Shown here piece by piece: positions 7,874-15,166 of a DNA stretch of 40,685 bases. The position numbers and the translations under genes were made by a program. The DNA comes from Anaerolineae bacterium (GTDB taxonomy: Bacteria > Chloroflexota > Anaerolineae > Anaerolineales > Anaerolineaceae), in NCBI GenBank assembly GCA_011176685.1, contig DUED01000005.1, forward strand, positions 1 to 40,685, read 5' to 3'. Each line of letters opens with the position of its first letter. The stretch's first letter is position 1. The notes under the pieces are model-generated. The model saw only the letters and a program-made list of their open reading frames with translations, searched no databases and had not been told where the DNA came from.

Positions 7874-8238
7874 ATGTTAACGATTAGTCAGAAAGATATC
7901 CAGCGACTAGAAATTATGTAGCGCTTAGAAGGGCATCAGATAATACAGCGGCAGGTTGCGGAAGAATTAGGGCTTAGTGTTCGTCAGGTAAAATTGATTT
8001 GGCTGGCATACTGCGAGAGTGGACTAGAGGGGCTGAATTCGAAGAGGTGCGGAAGCACAGCAGCAATCAATTAGGGGGAAGCGAAAACTACGTGTCATCG
8101 ACCTGATCTGCAGTCGTTATTAAGATTTCGGGTCCACCTGGCAACGGAATAGCTGGTGGAGGCTCATGGCTTGGAGATATCTCAAAAAAGCGGACATTTT
8201 TTGATGGAGGTAAGAGGGATTTGGGAAGCTATGCGGTA
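7874..8238 (+). pseudogene. HTH-type transposase remnant (ISNCY/IS1202-like), several stops and frameshifts
   Basis: From the ATG at 7874 one reads MLTISQKDIQRLEIM, a TAG at 7919-7921, then RLEGHQIIQRQVAEELGLSV with RQVKLIWLAYCESGLEGL. This is the N-terminal helix-turn-helix of ISNCY/IS1202-type transposases, where R-L-E-V-M-Q-R-L-E-G is usual, so the TAG most likely replaced CAG. Further on the frame shifts: RVIDLICSRY, a stop, DFG in one frame, then LATE, a stop, LVEAHGLEIS in another. The DDE catalytic core is missing. The remaining 8239-8363 shows nothing I can assign. This is a long-dead insertion between the sugar locus and the DUF218 genes. Confidence 0.75.
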
Positions 8239-8363
8239 GGCCTTGTGGAAATCAATAAGTCAATCATGATGGCCAGGTCCTTTTTGCTTTTATAGGGCTG
8301 TGAAAGAACTTTTTTCATGCGATTATTCATGTGTAACCATAAGTCTAATCATTATCCTCGCAA

Positions 8364-9014
8364 TTATTTAGGAAGCAAATGTTCCGTGAAGCCGCGTTTT
8401 ACTAGTGCCTTATATGCCTCCTGGGCACGTTCCGGCACTTCTTGCGGGGTCTGGAACCCTTTTAGCGGATAAACCAGGATGCGCTGAAAGTCCCCCACCA
8501 TGATATGGATTACGTCCTCCATGCGAATTTCAATAGTTGGATATTGTAAAAAAGGGATAGGCGGTGAAGTGACCAGGACCTGCTTCTCAGGCCACAGCTT
8601 GCGGAAAGTGGCATAAGCCCGCCGCTCCATATAGGGCTTGTGCACCAGGATGAAAGACTCTGCCTTGAAATTCTTCTCTTCGATGAGCTTGCGGGTAAAA
8701 AGGATGTTCTCGCCGGTATTGGTTGATTGATTTTCAACCAGAATGCTGTCTTGCGGCACGCCTTTTTCCCGGGCGATATGTGCGAATTTTTCCGCTTCAG
8801 TTTCCTGCCAGATGCCGCGTGTCTGATTGCCAAACCCACCGGAGCAGATGATAAAAGGTGCCCAGCCATCCAGATAAAGCTGTGCGGCATACTCTCCAAC
8901 GCGCAGGTCATGGCTGCCCAGCGCCAGGATGGTATCAGCTTTCTGCAGGTTATGGTTCAGTTGCATATAGTTCCATAAAGTTTGTGTAAATTGAATAACA
9001 TCTTTGTCAAGCAT
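8364..9014 (-). CDS. DUF218 (YdcF-like) family protein
   Basis: The 216-residue protein has no membrane segment and consists almost entirely of a DUF218 domain. It shows a Rossmann-like start ADTILALGSHDLRVGEYAAQ, then FIICSGGFGNQT, the acidic ETEAEKFAHIA helix, the conserved E-x-Q-S-x-N-T-x-E-N motif (ENQSTNTGENILF) and ILVHKPYMERRAYATF near residue 120-140. E. coli YdcF binds S-adenosylmethionine in vitro, but its reaction is unknown. The gene follows the other DUF218 gene after 23 bp in the same direction, so they are probably co-transcribed. A specific substrate cannot be named. Confidence 0.85.
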   Translation of the reverse strand: MLDKDVIQFTQTLWNYMQLNHNLQKADTILALGSHDLRVGEYAAQLYLDGWAPFIICSGGFGNQTRGIWQETEAEKFAHIAREKGVPQDSILVENQSTNTGENILFTRKLIEEKNFKAESFILVHKPYMERRAYATFRKLWPEKQVLVTSPPIPFLQYPTIEIRMEDVIHIMVGDFQRILVYPLKGFQTPQEVPERAQEAYKALVKRGFTEHLLPK

Positions 9015-9037
9015 GAGTAAGAATGTGAGATTTGGAT

Positions 9038-9823
9038 TTAGAGCCAGCCTTGCAAGTGATAGGTAAGCATCCCCAAATATTCCTTCAATGCATTGGTGGT
9101 AAGTGCCAGGTTGCTGGCACTGGGCAAAAAATCGAGAACAGTTGATATTAGGGTTGCGCTCTTTGCGGTGCTATCTGTGATGGCATAGTCAACGGGTACA
9201 GGCACGACTTTAAAGCCCTGTTCTTCGAATAGTGCCACTGCTCGTGGCATATGTATTGCAGAGGTGACCAGCAAGATTTCCTCTGCGCCATGTTCTTGAA
9301 GGATAGCTTTGCTGAATGCTGCGTTTTCGTGGGTATTTTGAGATTCTTTCTCAAGCCAGAGGGAACTGCGGGGCACGTCGGTAAATTCCAGAATTTCAGC
9401 CATCTCTTCTGCTGGTGTACTTTCGCCGCTATTTAGCCAGGCAATCTTACCACCGCTCAGTAGTATATTGGGTGCTTTACCCTGGCGGAACAGCTCGGCT
9501 GCAGTGAGCACTCGATCGCCGGCGCTGTTCACTTCCACTCCCAAACGCGGATAGGAAGCTGGTTCTGTACCGCCGCCTAAGACTACAATGGCGTCTGCCT
9601 GTGGGATCTCTTCAGGTGGTAAGTAGCGCCACTCTAATGATCGCGCCAGGTTATCCGCTATAAAGGAAGTGCTGCTGAGCCACAGAATGAGCAAAGCTGC
9701 AGCGATCAAAGTGACACGCAGGCGCTTTTTGTTCTTAACTAATAGAGCTATGCTCAACAGAATGCAGGTGAGACCGAGTGGGTAAATAAACAGGGGTAAG
9801 AGCTTAGAAAGGATTATGAACAT
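9038..9823 (-). CDS. DUF218 membrane protein (ElyC/SanA/YdcF-like)
   Basis: From the ATG at 9823 (TGAGGAAATCC upstream, preferred over ATG 9856) the protein has 261 residues. Two N-terminal membrane segments (about residues 5-30 and 38-60) are followed by a DUF218 domain: ADAIVVLGGGTEPAS, RVLTAAELFRQGKAPNILLS-GG, EKESQNTHENAAFSKAIL and ILLVTSAIHMPRAVALFEEQ. This is the layout of E. coli ElyC, implicated in envelope/peptidoglycan precursor metabolism. The domain probably faces outward. Together with the soluble paralogue downstream, it may act on a lipid-linked or cell-wall metabolite, but that is an inference. Confidence 0.87.
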   Translation of the reverse strand: MFIILSKLLPLFIYPLGLTCILLSIALLVKNKKRLRVTLIAAALLILWLSSTSFIADNLARSLEWRYLPPEEIPQADAIVVLGGGTEPASYPRLGVEVNSAGDRVLTAAELFRQGKAPNILLSGGKIAWLNSGESTPAEEMAEILEFTDVPRSSLWLEKESQNTHENAAFSKAILQEHGAEEILLVTSAIHMPRAVALFEEQGFKVVPVPVDYAITDSTAKSATLISTVLDFLPSASNLALTTNALKEYLGMLTYHLQGWL

Positions 9824-10009
9824 GGATTTCCTCAAGTTAGTGTGTGATTTTATCACAATGGGAATTTGTGCAAATTGCCAAAAAGGTATTAGATATAACC
9901 CGCTTGTTAGTGAGGAGTAAAAATTGGTAAAAAATCCCTCTCACTACTTGCACAAGTATTATTTTGATGCTACTGTCAGAAGAAAGTAGGCAGGAAAAAT
10001 GGAGAAGTT

Positions 10010-11128
10010 ATGAATATATTTTTTAGCAAAATTAAACTTTGTATTTCATTGATGGTTGTGATTGCTATGTTTCTAACCGCCTGTGGAGGGGGACAGTCCA
10101 CCATTCCAGTCCTGACTGAAGAGGAAATTGCAGCGATTGAGGATGATGTGGCAAAAAAGCAAGTTGAGCTTGATGCCCAACTGGAGCAGGTGTTTGGATT
10201 GAGTGTGCAGGAACTGGAGCAAAGCGCTACCCAAAAGGAGGAACCTGCGCGTGTTAAGCACAAGGTATTCCCCAAGGAACCGGGCGAACCGGAGCAAACC
10301 TTAGAGGATAGTCTCTCTTATCCCAGTGCGGATGAGCATCGAGCGGTCAGCGGCGATAATTATGCCGAGAATTTGTTAGAGCGCCCCTTTACTCCCGGCG
10401 AGATGGTTTTTCAGCCCTAGCTGGATATCCAGAAAGTGGACTTATTCAGTGACCCCACTTTCTTCTATTTCACTATTGAAGTGTATGGCGTGGATGAAGA
10501 ATCTGGCATTCTCAGGGGTGCTTATGGCGTAGAAATTGATACGGACAAGGATGGGCGCGGTGATTACTTAGTCTGGGCATTCTTCCCTAACATCAAGCGT
10601 TGGAGTATATTGCGCGTACTGGCGCTAGAAGATAAGAATGATGATGTGGGCGGACCCAGCCCGATGAATTCTGATGCGCCTTGGGATAAGGGCGATGGCT
10701 ATGAAACGCGCCTGTTCCTGGGCGGCAAGTTCGGCGAGGATCAGGATGCTGCCTGGGTACGGGTTTCACCGAAAGACAGCACCCTGATACAAATTGCGAT
10801 TAAGCGAGAATTAATTGGCAGCCCGGATTCATTCTTGTGGAGTGCATGGGCGGACAATGGTCTGAAGGCACCCGGCATCATGGATTACAACGATGTCATT
10901 CAGCAGGTGGAAGCTGGCTCACCTATCAGTACAGATGAGAACTATCCTGTTGAATTGGTACGTAGTGTGGACAACACCTGCCGCAAGGCATATAATTTCA
11001 CGGCTGACGCTAGCATTCCCGGCATGTGCATCAGTGTGGAGGCAAGAGAAGAAGAGCCCAGCGCTGGACGCCAACCTGATTATCCTACACATGGGGATGA
11101 GATCCACATTATCCCCAATGACAAGTGA
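10010..11128 (+). pseudogene. Lipoprotein gene interrupted by a single in-frame TAG
   Basis: GGAGAAGTT precedes the ATG at 10010. The first 136 codons encode a lipoprotein signal (lipobox FLTAC, Cys25), then a Glu/Gln-rich helical stretch (about 35-85). A TAG at 10418-10420 follows FTPGEMVFQP, and the same frame then stays open for 235 more codons to a stop at 11128. The second part includes YGVEIDTDKDGRGDYLVW, whose D-x-D-x-D-G loop resembles a calcium-binding loop, and ends with several cysteines. No frameshift is needed to join the halves, and CAG to TAG would explain the stop. I do not recognise a family. Either it is a recent pseudogene, a read-through gene, or a sequence error. A GTG at 10436 could restart translation, but without any export signal. 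Confidence 0.7.
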
Positions 11129-11156
11129 AATCCCATATGTTTTTTTCTGTGTTTTT

Positions 11157-11182
11157 GAGCATGTCAAATGGTATGCTCTTTT
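11157..11182 (+). terminator. Rho-independent terminator after the lipoprotein gene
   Basis: GAGCAT and ATGCTC pair around a 10-base loop and are followed directly by TTTT. It sits about 30 bp past the stop codon of the broken lipoprotein gene. The stem is short, so efficiency may be modest. Confidence 0.55.
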
Positions 11183-11205
11183 AATTATAAAAAGTAGCGA
11201 TAGAT

Positions 11206-11234
11206 TAGAATGCGCTAAACTCTTTTGTTACAAT
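11206..11234 (+). promoter_or_regulatory. Possible promoter of the corrinoid-protein gene
   Basis: TACAAT at 11229-11234 is a good -10 candidate, 17 bp downstream of TAGAAT (11206-11211), which is a poor -35. It lies between the preceding terminator and a GAGGAG ribosome binding site at about 11251. The weak -35 keeps confidence low. Confidence 0.3.
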
Positions 11235-11262
11235 TAGTAAAATTTCATAGAGGAGAAAAAGC

Positions 11263-11892
11263 ATGCAAGAGGTTCTTAAAACAGTTTATCAGGGCATTCT
11301 ACACGGCAATCTGGAGGGAGTGCAAGAGAGCGTTGGCGAAGCTGTACAAGCTGGATTGGATGCGGATAATATATTGAAAGGAGGGCTTATTCCAGCCATG
11401 ACTGAAGTAGGACGGCTGTTTGAAGAGGGCGAATATTTTGTTCCGGAGATGCTGGTGGCTGCACGCGCTATGCAGGGCGGCCTGGAAATACTTAAGCCGC
11501 TGCTGGTGGAAGAGGATGTGAAGCCGGTTGGCAAGGTAGTGATTGGTACTGTAAAGGGTGATTTGCATGATATCGGCAAGAATCTGGTGGCAATGATGCT
11601 GGAGGGGGCTGGCTTTGAGGTCATTGATCTGGGAACAGATGTATCTCCTGATAAATTTGCTGAGCAAGCCAGAGAGAAGGGAGCCGACATCGTGGCTATG
11701 TCAGCTCTGCTGACTACCACCATGACCAATATGATGGTGACCATCAAAGCCATTGAGGAAGCTGGCTTGCGTGAAAAAGTGAAAATCATGGTGGGTGGAG
11801 CTCCGCTCACAGATGAATACGCCATTCAGATCGGTGCTGATGGCTATGCTGCGGATGCCAGTCAGGCGGCGAAGCTGGCGCTTTCTTTCTAA
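11263..11892 (+). CDS. Corrinoid (B12)-binding methyltransferase-type protein
   Basis: The 209-residue protein has the two-part layout of methyltransferase corrinoid proteins such as MtbC/MttC/MtaC. A helical cap domain spans about 1-85 (GLIPAMTEVGRLFEEGEYFV, PEMLVAARAM). A Rossmann B12-binding domain spans 88-209 with the D-x-H-x-x-G cobalt-ligand motif as DLHDIG (Asp100, His102, Gly105), followed by VIDLGTDVSPDKF and MVGGAPLTDEYA. It would carry a methyl group on cobalt between a substrate methyltransferase and an acceptor such as tetrahydrofolate. A strong GAGGAG site supports the start. It is an orphan here: no MttB/MtaB-like or MtrH-like partner and no reactivating ferredoxin is adjacent, so substrate and partners are unknown. 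Confidence 0.93.
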   Translation: MQEVLKTVYQGILHGNLEGVQESVGEAVQAGLDADNILKGGLIPAMTEVGRLFEEGEYFVPEMLVAARAMQGGLEILKPLLVEEDVKPVGKVVIGTVKGDLHDIGKNLVAMMLEGAGFEVIDLGTDVSPDKFAEQAREKGADIVAMSALLTTTMTNMMVTIKAIEEAGLREKVKIMVGGAPLTDEYAIQIGADGYAADASQAAKLALSF

Positions 11893-11918
11893 AAGTTTTA
11901 TAGTTTGGTCATGTATAT

Positions 11919-11950
11919 AAGAGGAGGATCTAATTCCTTCTCTTTTATTA
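11919..11950 (+). terminator. Rho-independent terminator after the corrinoid-protein gene
   Basis: AAGAGGAGGA pairs with TCCTTCTCTT (one G-T pair) around TCTAAT and runs into TTTTATT. It begins 27 bp after the stop codon. It separates this gene from the convergent beta-lactamase-fold remnant and could also serve that strand in part. Confidence 0.65.
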
Positions 11951-11975
11951 AGGCGGGCACTTTTGTTATCAGCGT

Positions 11976-12653
11976 TTATTTAAGCCCAAAAGACTCTCCG
12001 GGTTGCAATACAATAATTTTGATGTTCGACATAGATTCAAGCTCGTCCTTAGATTCATTTGGATCACTTTTTTGATTATGCATTGGGATAACAACACTGG
12101 GCTTAATTGCTATTGCGGCTTTGGCAGCTTCCTTGATACTCATGGTGAATGTTCCATCAATGGGCAGTAAGGCGAGGTCAATGTGCCCAAGATTTCTCAT
12201 TTCTGGAATAAATTCATTATCTCCGGCATGATATATTTTCTTGCCTTCTATTGTAAGAATATAACCAACCCCATCCCCTTTTATGTGCCAAAGACGACCT
12301 GATGGCCTACAACGCTTAATATTATATGCATGTACTGCTTCAATCTGCGCGCCTGCAATATCCAGTTTATCTCCTGGTTTAATAAAGACAATATAATATT
12401 TGCTCAATTTTTTAGCGCAAAATTTTGGAGCGATTACCACGCTCGACGGAGCAAACATTTTCTCACATCAGGCAGGGTAACAATGATCAGCATGATGATG
12501 ATGGGTGAAAAGGATCAAATCTGCTTCATCTGGATTCTCGAAGAATTCCCCAACCCGTTCTTTTAATGTTTTCATGTACCTTGGATCGATGTAAATAACT
12601 TTACTTTTTGTCTTTATCTGGAATCCCGCATGCCCCAACCATTTAATGTCTAT
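11976..12653 (-). pseudogene. Metallo-beta-lactamase-fold hydrolase (UlaG-like), broken by TGA and lacking a normal start
   Basis: The minus-strand frame from 12653 reads IDIKWLGHAGFQIKTKSKVI and then YIDPRY, a typical N-terminus of UlaG-like hydrolases, but its first codon is ATA where ATG is expected. The metal motif H-x-H-x-D-H is intact as THHHADHC. A TGA at 12470-12468 (codon 62, YPA-stop-CEKM) interrupts the frame, after which it continues to the stop at 11976. The second half has the other expected elements (YILTIEGKKIYHAGD, LALLPIDGTFTMS, VVIPMHNQ). Both defects could come from single transitions. Translation from an internal ATG (12458) would lack the metal site. Selenocysteine at the TGA is unlikely because the position is not a catalytic one in the family. 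Confidence 0.75.
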
Positions 12654-12804
12654 ACTTATTTTTCTACAAATAATCTTTGATAAACGTAGACTAGTTGATT
12701 TTTTACCTTGAATTTTTCCTTATCTCAACCAGGTAGATTCAATCTTTGAAAAACCCCTGATAAATCTATATATTTGTGATTCATCGCAATACATTCTGAC
12801 CAGC

Positions 12805-12892
12805 GGGGAGGGAGGGATTCGAACCCTCGGTCGAGGTTTCCCCCGACAACCACTTAGCAGGCGGCCCCAATCATCCACTCTGGCACCTCCCC
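12805..12892 (-). tRNA. trnS: tRNA-Ser (anticodon GCU)
   Basis: The minus-strand sequence folds as a class II tRNA of 88 nt. The acceptor stem GGGGAGG pairs perfectly with CCTCCCC. The anticodon loop is CTGCTAA with anticodon GCU. A long variable arm and a GAGGG-TTCGAAT-CCCTC T arm are present. No CCA is encoded. It decodes AGC/AGU. Confidence 0.95.
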
Positions 12893-12914
12893 AGGTATGC
12901 TTGCATCATCAGGC

Positions 12915-13002
12915 GGAGGGAGAGGGATTCGAACCCACGGTGGAACTTTCGCCCCACACCTGTTTTCAAGACAGGCGCCTTAAGCCACTCGGCCATCCCT
13001 CC
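12915..13002 (-). tRNA. trnS: tRNA-Ser (anticodon UGA)
   Basis: This is also an 88-nt class II tRNA. The acceptor stem GGAGGGA pairs with TCCCTCC. The anticodon loop CTTGAAA gives anticodon UGA, reading UCA. It has a long variable arm and a T loop TTCGAAT. No CCA is encoded. It lies 22 bp upstream of tRNA-Ser(GCU) in the same direction, so both probably derive from one transcript. Neither anticodon can read a stop codon. Confidence 0.95.
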
Positions 13003-13077
13003 GGGATGCAAACTTGCGAAAAAATTCTATCATATTTGGTATTGTAAATAATAATTATAAGCAGGGATATCGTTAAA

Positions 13078-14952
13078 TTAGCGGTGGTTGACTACGGAAA
13101 GTTCAAAACGAAAAGCCGCTTTACCGATATGCACCAGGTCGCCATGATGCAGCACAATGCCTTTCGATGAAATTGGTGCGTAATTAACCCAAGTTCCAGC
13201 TTCTGATCCATGGTCGGCGAGAATGGTGGCACCTTGTGGTGTGACACGAATAACTGCATGGTAGGGGCTGACCGAAGGCAGCTTCAGCACAACTTTTACT
13301 TGCTCTGCATCGCTGCCAATACCCGTTTCTCCTTCCTGAATGTGAATATCTGCACAGGAGGGTGGGGGCGGATCATCGCCAATCCAGACCAAACGGGGAA
13401 CTGCCTGTGGCTGGCTGGCAGTTTCCATGCCAGAGCGATTTTTCGATATGATGGTTTCCTCAGGGATATACACTAGCTGGGTAAGTGGGTCATCAGTCAG
13501 TTCTTGATCCTCAGCGCTGCTCGCGCCGACAAGACGTGGGAAGCGTGGGCGAAAGGTGATAAAAGCAATGATGAGCCCAAGTACCAGCAGGGTGGCAAGA
13601 GCGATCCAGCCACCTGAATTGAGGAAGGTGAGAAATTTGCCAAAAAAACCAGGGTAGCGCTGTTCGACAATGACCTGCACCTGGCGCAGGTCGCTCTGGC
13701 TGTGGAAACCGAGGATGTCCTCAACTTCTACCTGAATGCTGTGTGTGCCGGCTGCGATGTAGGAACCCAGTGGTAAGCCGAGGAACTCAAAGGGTTCCTG
13801 AGTGACAGTAACGATTTCTTTACCATCAAAGAGTAGGCGCGTGGATTCAAGCTGTCTTGAATAGCCGTCAGGAAAGGTTATACCCAACTGCAGGGTGAGG
13901 AAATCTGGATATAAGATTTTTGAACCCCCCTCATCAGGTGTGACCCATGTAAGCTGGATTTGCGGCGGCAGGGCGATGATGGTCACTTCGGGCGGCTGCA
14001 GGTTGATCTCAAAGGCCACATCCTGTGAGGATGCCTGCTGCACGCCGCGCTCGATATTCACTTTCAAGCTATGAAAACCGCTCTGATTAATGGCGGATGT
14101 GTAGCGCAAGCGGTAAGTGAAGCGCAAGGGTTCGAAATAGATCTCAGGGCTGGGTGCCTCAATATTTTCCGTTAGTAGGAAGAATTGACCGCCGGTCCTG
14201 GTGGCTAGCTGACGCAGGGCATCTGCCGCGGGGGAATTGTCGCTGGTCTCCTTCGCCACCAACCATACACATATGGACACATTGAGGTCTGCCGCACGCG
14301 CTGCAAGAACTGGTAACTGGTCAAGCTCACGGTCAAGCGGTAAGGGAGTGAGATAGAAAATGACTTGCTTGCCGTTCTCGGGAGGCGTGGGTTGCTGTGA
14401 GGCAACATCGATAGCGTATTTTAGACTGGTCAGGTCTGGCTCATAATTGAACAGATTGGGCTGGTAGTCCTGCAGGATCGTGTTGAGAGCGGTTGGGTCG
14501 CTTAAGTGCTGCGCCAGCGCGCTATCGTTGGATACCAAACTGTACAGGTTGGGTACTTCGCTGTGGATGCCATTCAGCCAGCCAGTGAGGGCTAAATACA
14601 GCTCTTCGAAGCGCGTGATTCCGGCAGGGCGGTTGCTTAGTGTGGGGCTCAGATTAAGGGCGAGGATGGTGTGCAGACCTGGTTCGATGCGGGTAGCTTC
14701 GTTTAATGGGCGCTCAGTGTCGTTCTCCAGGAGGGTAATCTGGTCACTCTTCAGGTTGCCTACGAACCTGCTCTGGGCGTCATAGACATCCAGGTAGAGT
14801 ATCATGCTGGGAAACTGAGCCAGGACCGGCTGGGAGAGCACTGCCCGCAGACCACTCGCGGCAGAAACCGGCAGGGTTAAGAACAACAGGGCAGATGCCA
14901 GACAAGTGATGTTCAGCATCCTGAAAATGTGCTTGTGTGTAAAAAATTTCAT
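13078..14952 (-). CDS. Membrane-anchored protein with von Willebrand-like region and C-terminal FHA domain
   Basis: Taken from the ATG at 14952 (MKFFTHKH...), the protein has 624 residues and starts with a signal peptide ending near PVSAASG. An upstream in-frame ATG (15030) would add 26 residues of repeat-derived sequence and is less likely. The next 400 residues appear extracytoplasmic: a VWA-like segment (LYLDVYDAQSRFVGNL, TILALNLSPT, KQVIFYLTPL) and Ig-like strands ending in IQVEVEDILG. One membrane helix spans about 448-467. The C-terminal cytoplasmic tail ends in an FHA domain (about 552-619: LPSVSPYHAVIRV, GTWVNYAPI, LHHGDLVHIG) that would bind phosphothreonine. FHA proteins usually work with Ser/Thr kinases, but none is encoded nearby. 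It may link an outside structure to internal phospho-signalling. Confidence 0.85.
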   Translation of the reverse strand: MKFFTHKHIFRMLNITCLASALLFLTLPVSAASGLRAVLSQPVLAQFPSMILYLDVYDAQSRFVGNLKSDQITLLENDTERPLNEATRIEPGLHTILALNLSPTLSNRPAGITRFEELYLALTGWLNGIHSEVPNLYSLVSNDSALAQHLSDPTALNTILQDYQPNLFNYEPDLTSLKYAIDVASQQPTPPENGKQVIFYLTPLPLDRELDQLPVLAARAADLNVSICVWLVAKETSDNSPAADALRQLATRTGGQFFLLTENIEAPSPEIYFEPLRFTYRLRYTSAINQSGFHSLKVNIERGVQQASSQDVAFEINLQPPEVTIIALPPQIQLTWVTPDEGGSKILYPDFLTLQLGITFPDGYSRQLESTRLLFDGKEIVTVTQEPFEFLGLPLGSYIAAGTHSIQVEVEDILGFHSQSDLRQVQVIVEQRYPGFFGKFLTFLNSGGWIALATLLVLGLIIAFITFRPRFPRLVGASSAEDQELTDDPLTQLVYIPEETIISKNRSGMETASQPQAVPRLVWIGDDPPPPSCADIHIQEGETGIGSDAEQVKVVLKLPSVSPYHAVIRVTPQGATILADHGSEAGTWVNYAPISSKGIVLHHGDLVHIGKAAFRFELSVVNHR

Positions 14953-14982
14953 TGCTGGTATTTTACCTGATACATAAAAGCA

Positions 14983-15025
14983 CGAAGTATTCCCTTGGGA
15001 ATCGCGAAGCATACCCTTGGGTAAT
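14983..15025. repeat. Two tandem palindromes with CCCTTGGG core upstream of the FHA gene
   Basis: CGAAGTATTCCCTTGGGAAT (14983-15002) is repeated 22 bp further on at 15005-15025 as a near-copy, differing at a few positions. Each copy contains a palindrome (ATTCCC-TT-GGGAAT, and TACCC-TT-GGGTA). The substitutions in the second copy are symmetric, so its palindrome is preserved. The 22-bp period equals about two turns of DNA, a layout typical of paired operator sites. They lie 30-75 bp upstream of the FHA start codon. Confidence 0.55.
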
Positions 15026-15166
15026 GACATATAGAATAGCGGGACTCACAGCTATCTTGTTTCGGCGGGCAGGGTACACCACGCTACGCTCTGTACACGT
15101 CTCCGGAGGCTGTCCCAAAAGGTCAGCCTTTTTGCATAAATGGTAAAAGTTTAATAAAATACGGGG

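Noticed and set aside
11289-11825. Serine/threonine-rich open frames opposite the corrinoid-protein gene
   Set aside because: Low-complexity shadows of a well-supported gene with intact B12-binding motif.
12468-12470. Selenocysteine at the TGA of the MBL-fold gene
   Set aside because: The position lies after the metal motif and is not a redox or catalytic site in the family, no SECIS-like stem is evident right after it, and the same gene also lacks a normal start codon.
12915-13002. The tRNA with anticodon UGA as a suppressor that could read the premature TGA codons
   Set aside because: Anticodon UGA reads the serine codon UCA. A UGA suppressor would need anticodon UCA. The other tRNA (GCU) also cannot read a stop.
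12805-13002. Tandem tRNA-Ser genes as an integration site for a mobile island
   Set aside because: No integrase gene and no repeated tRNA 3' end was seen nearby.
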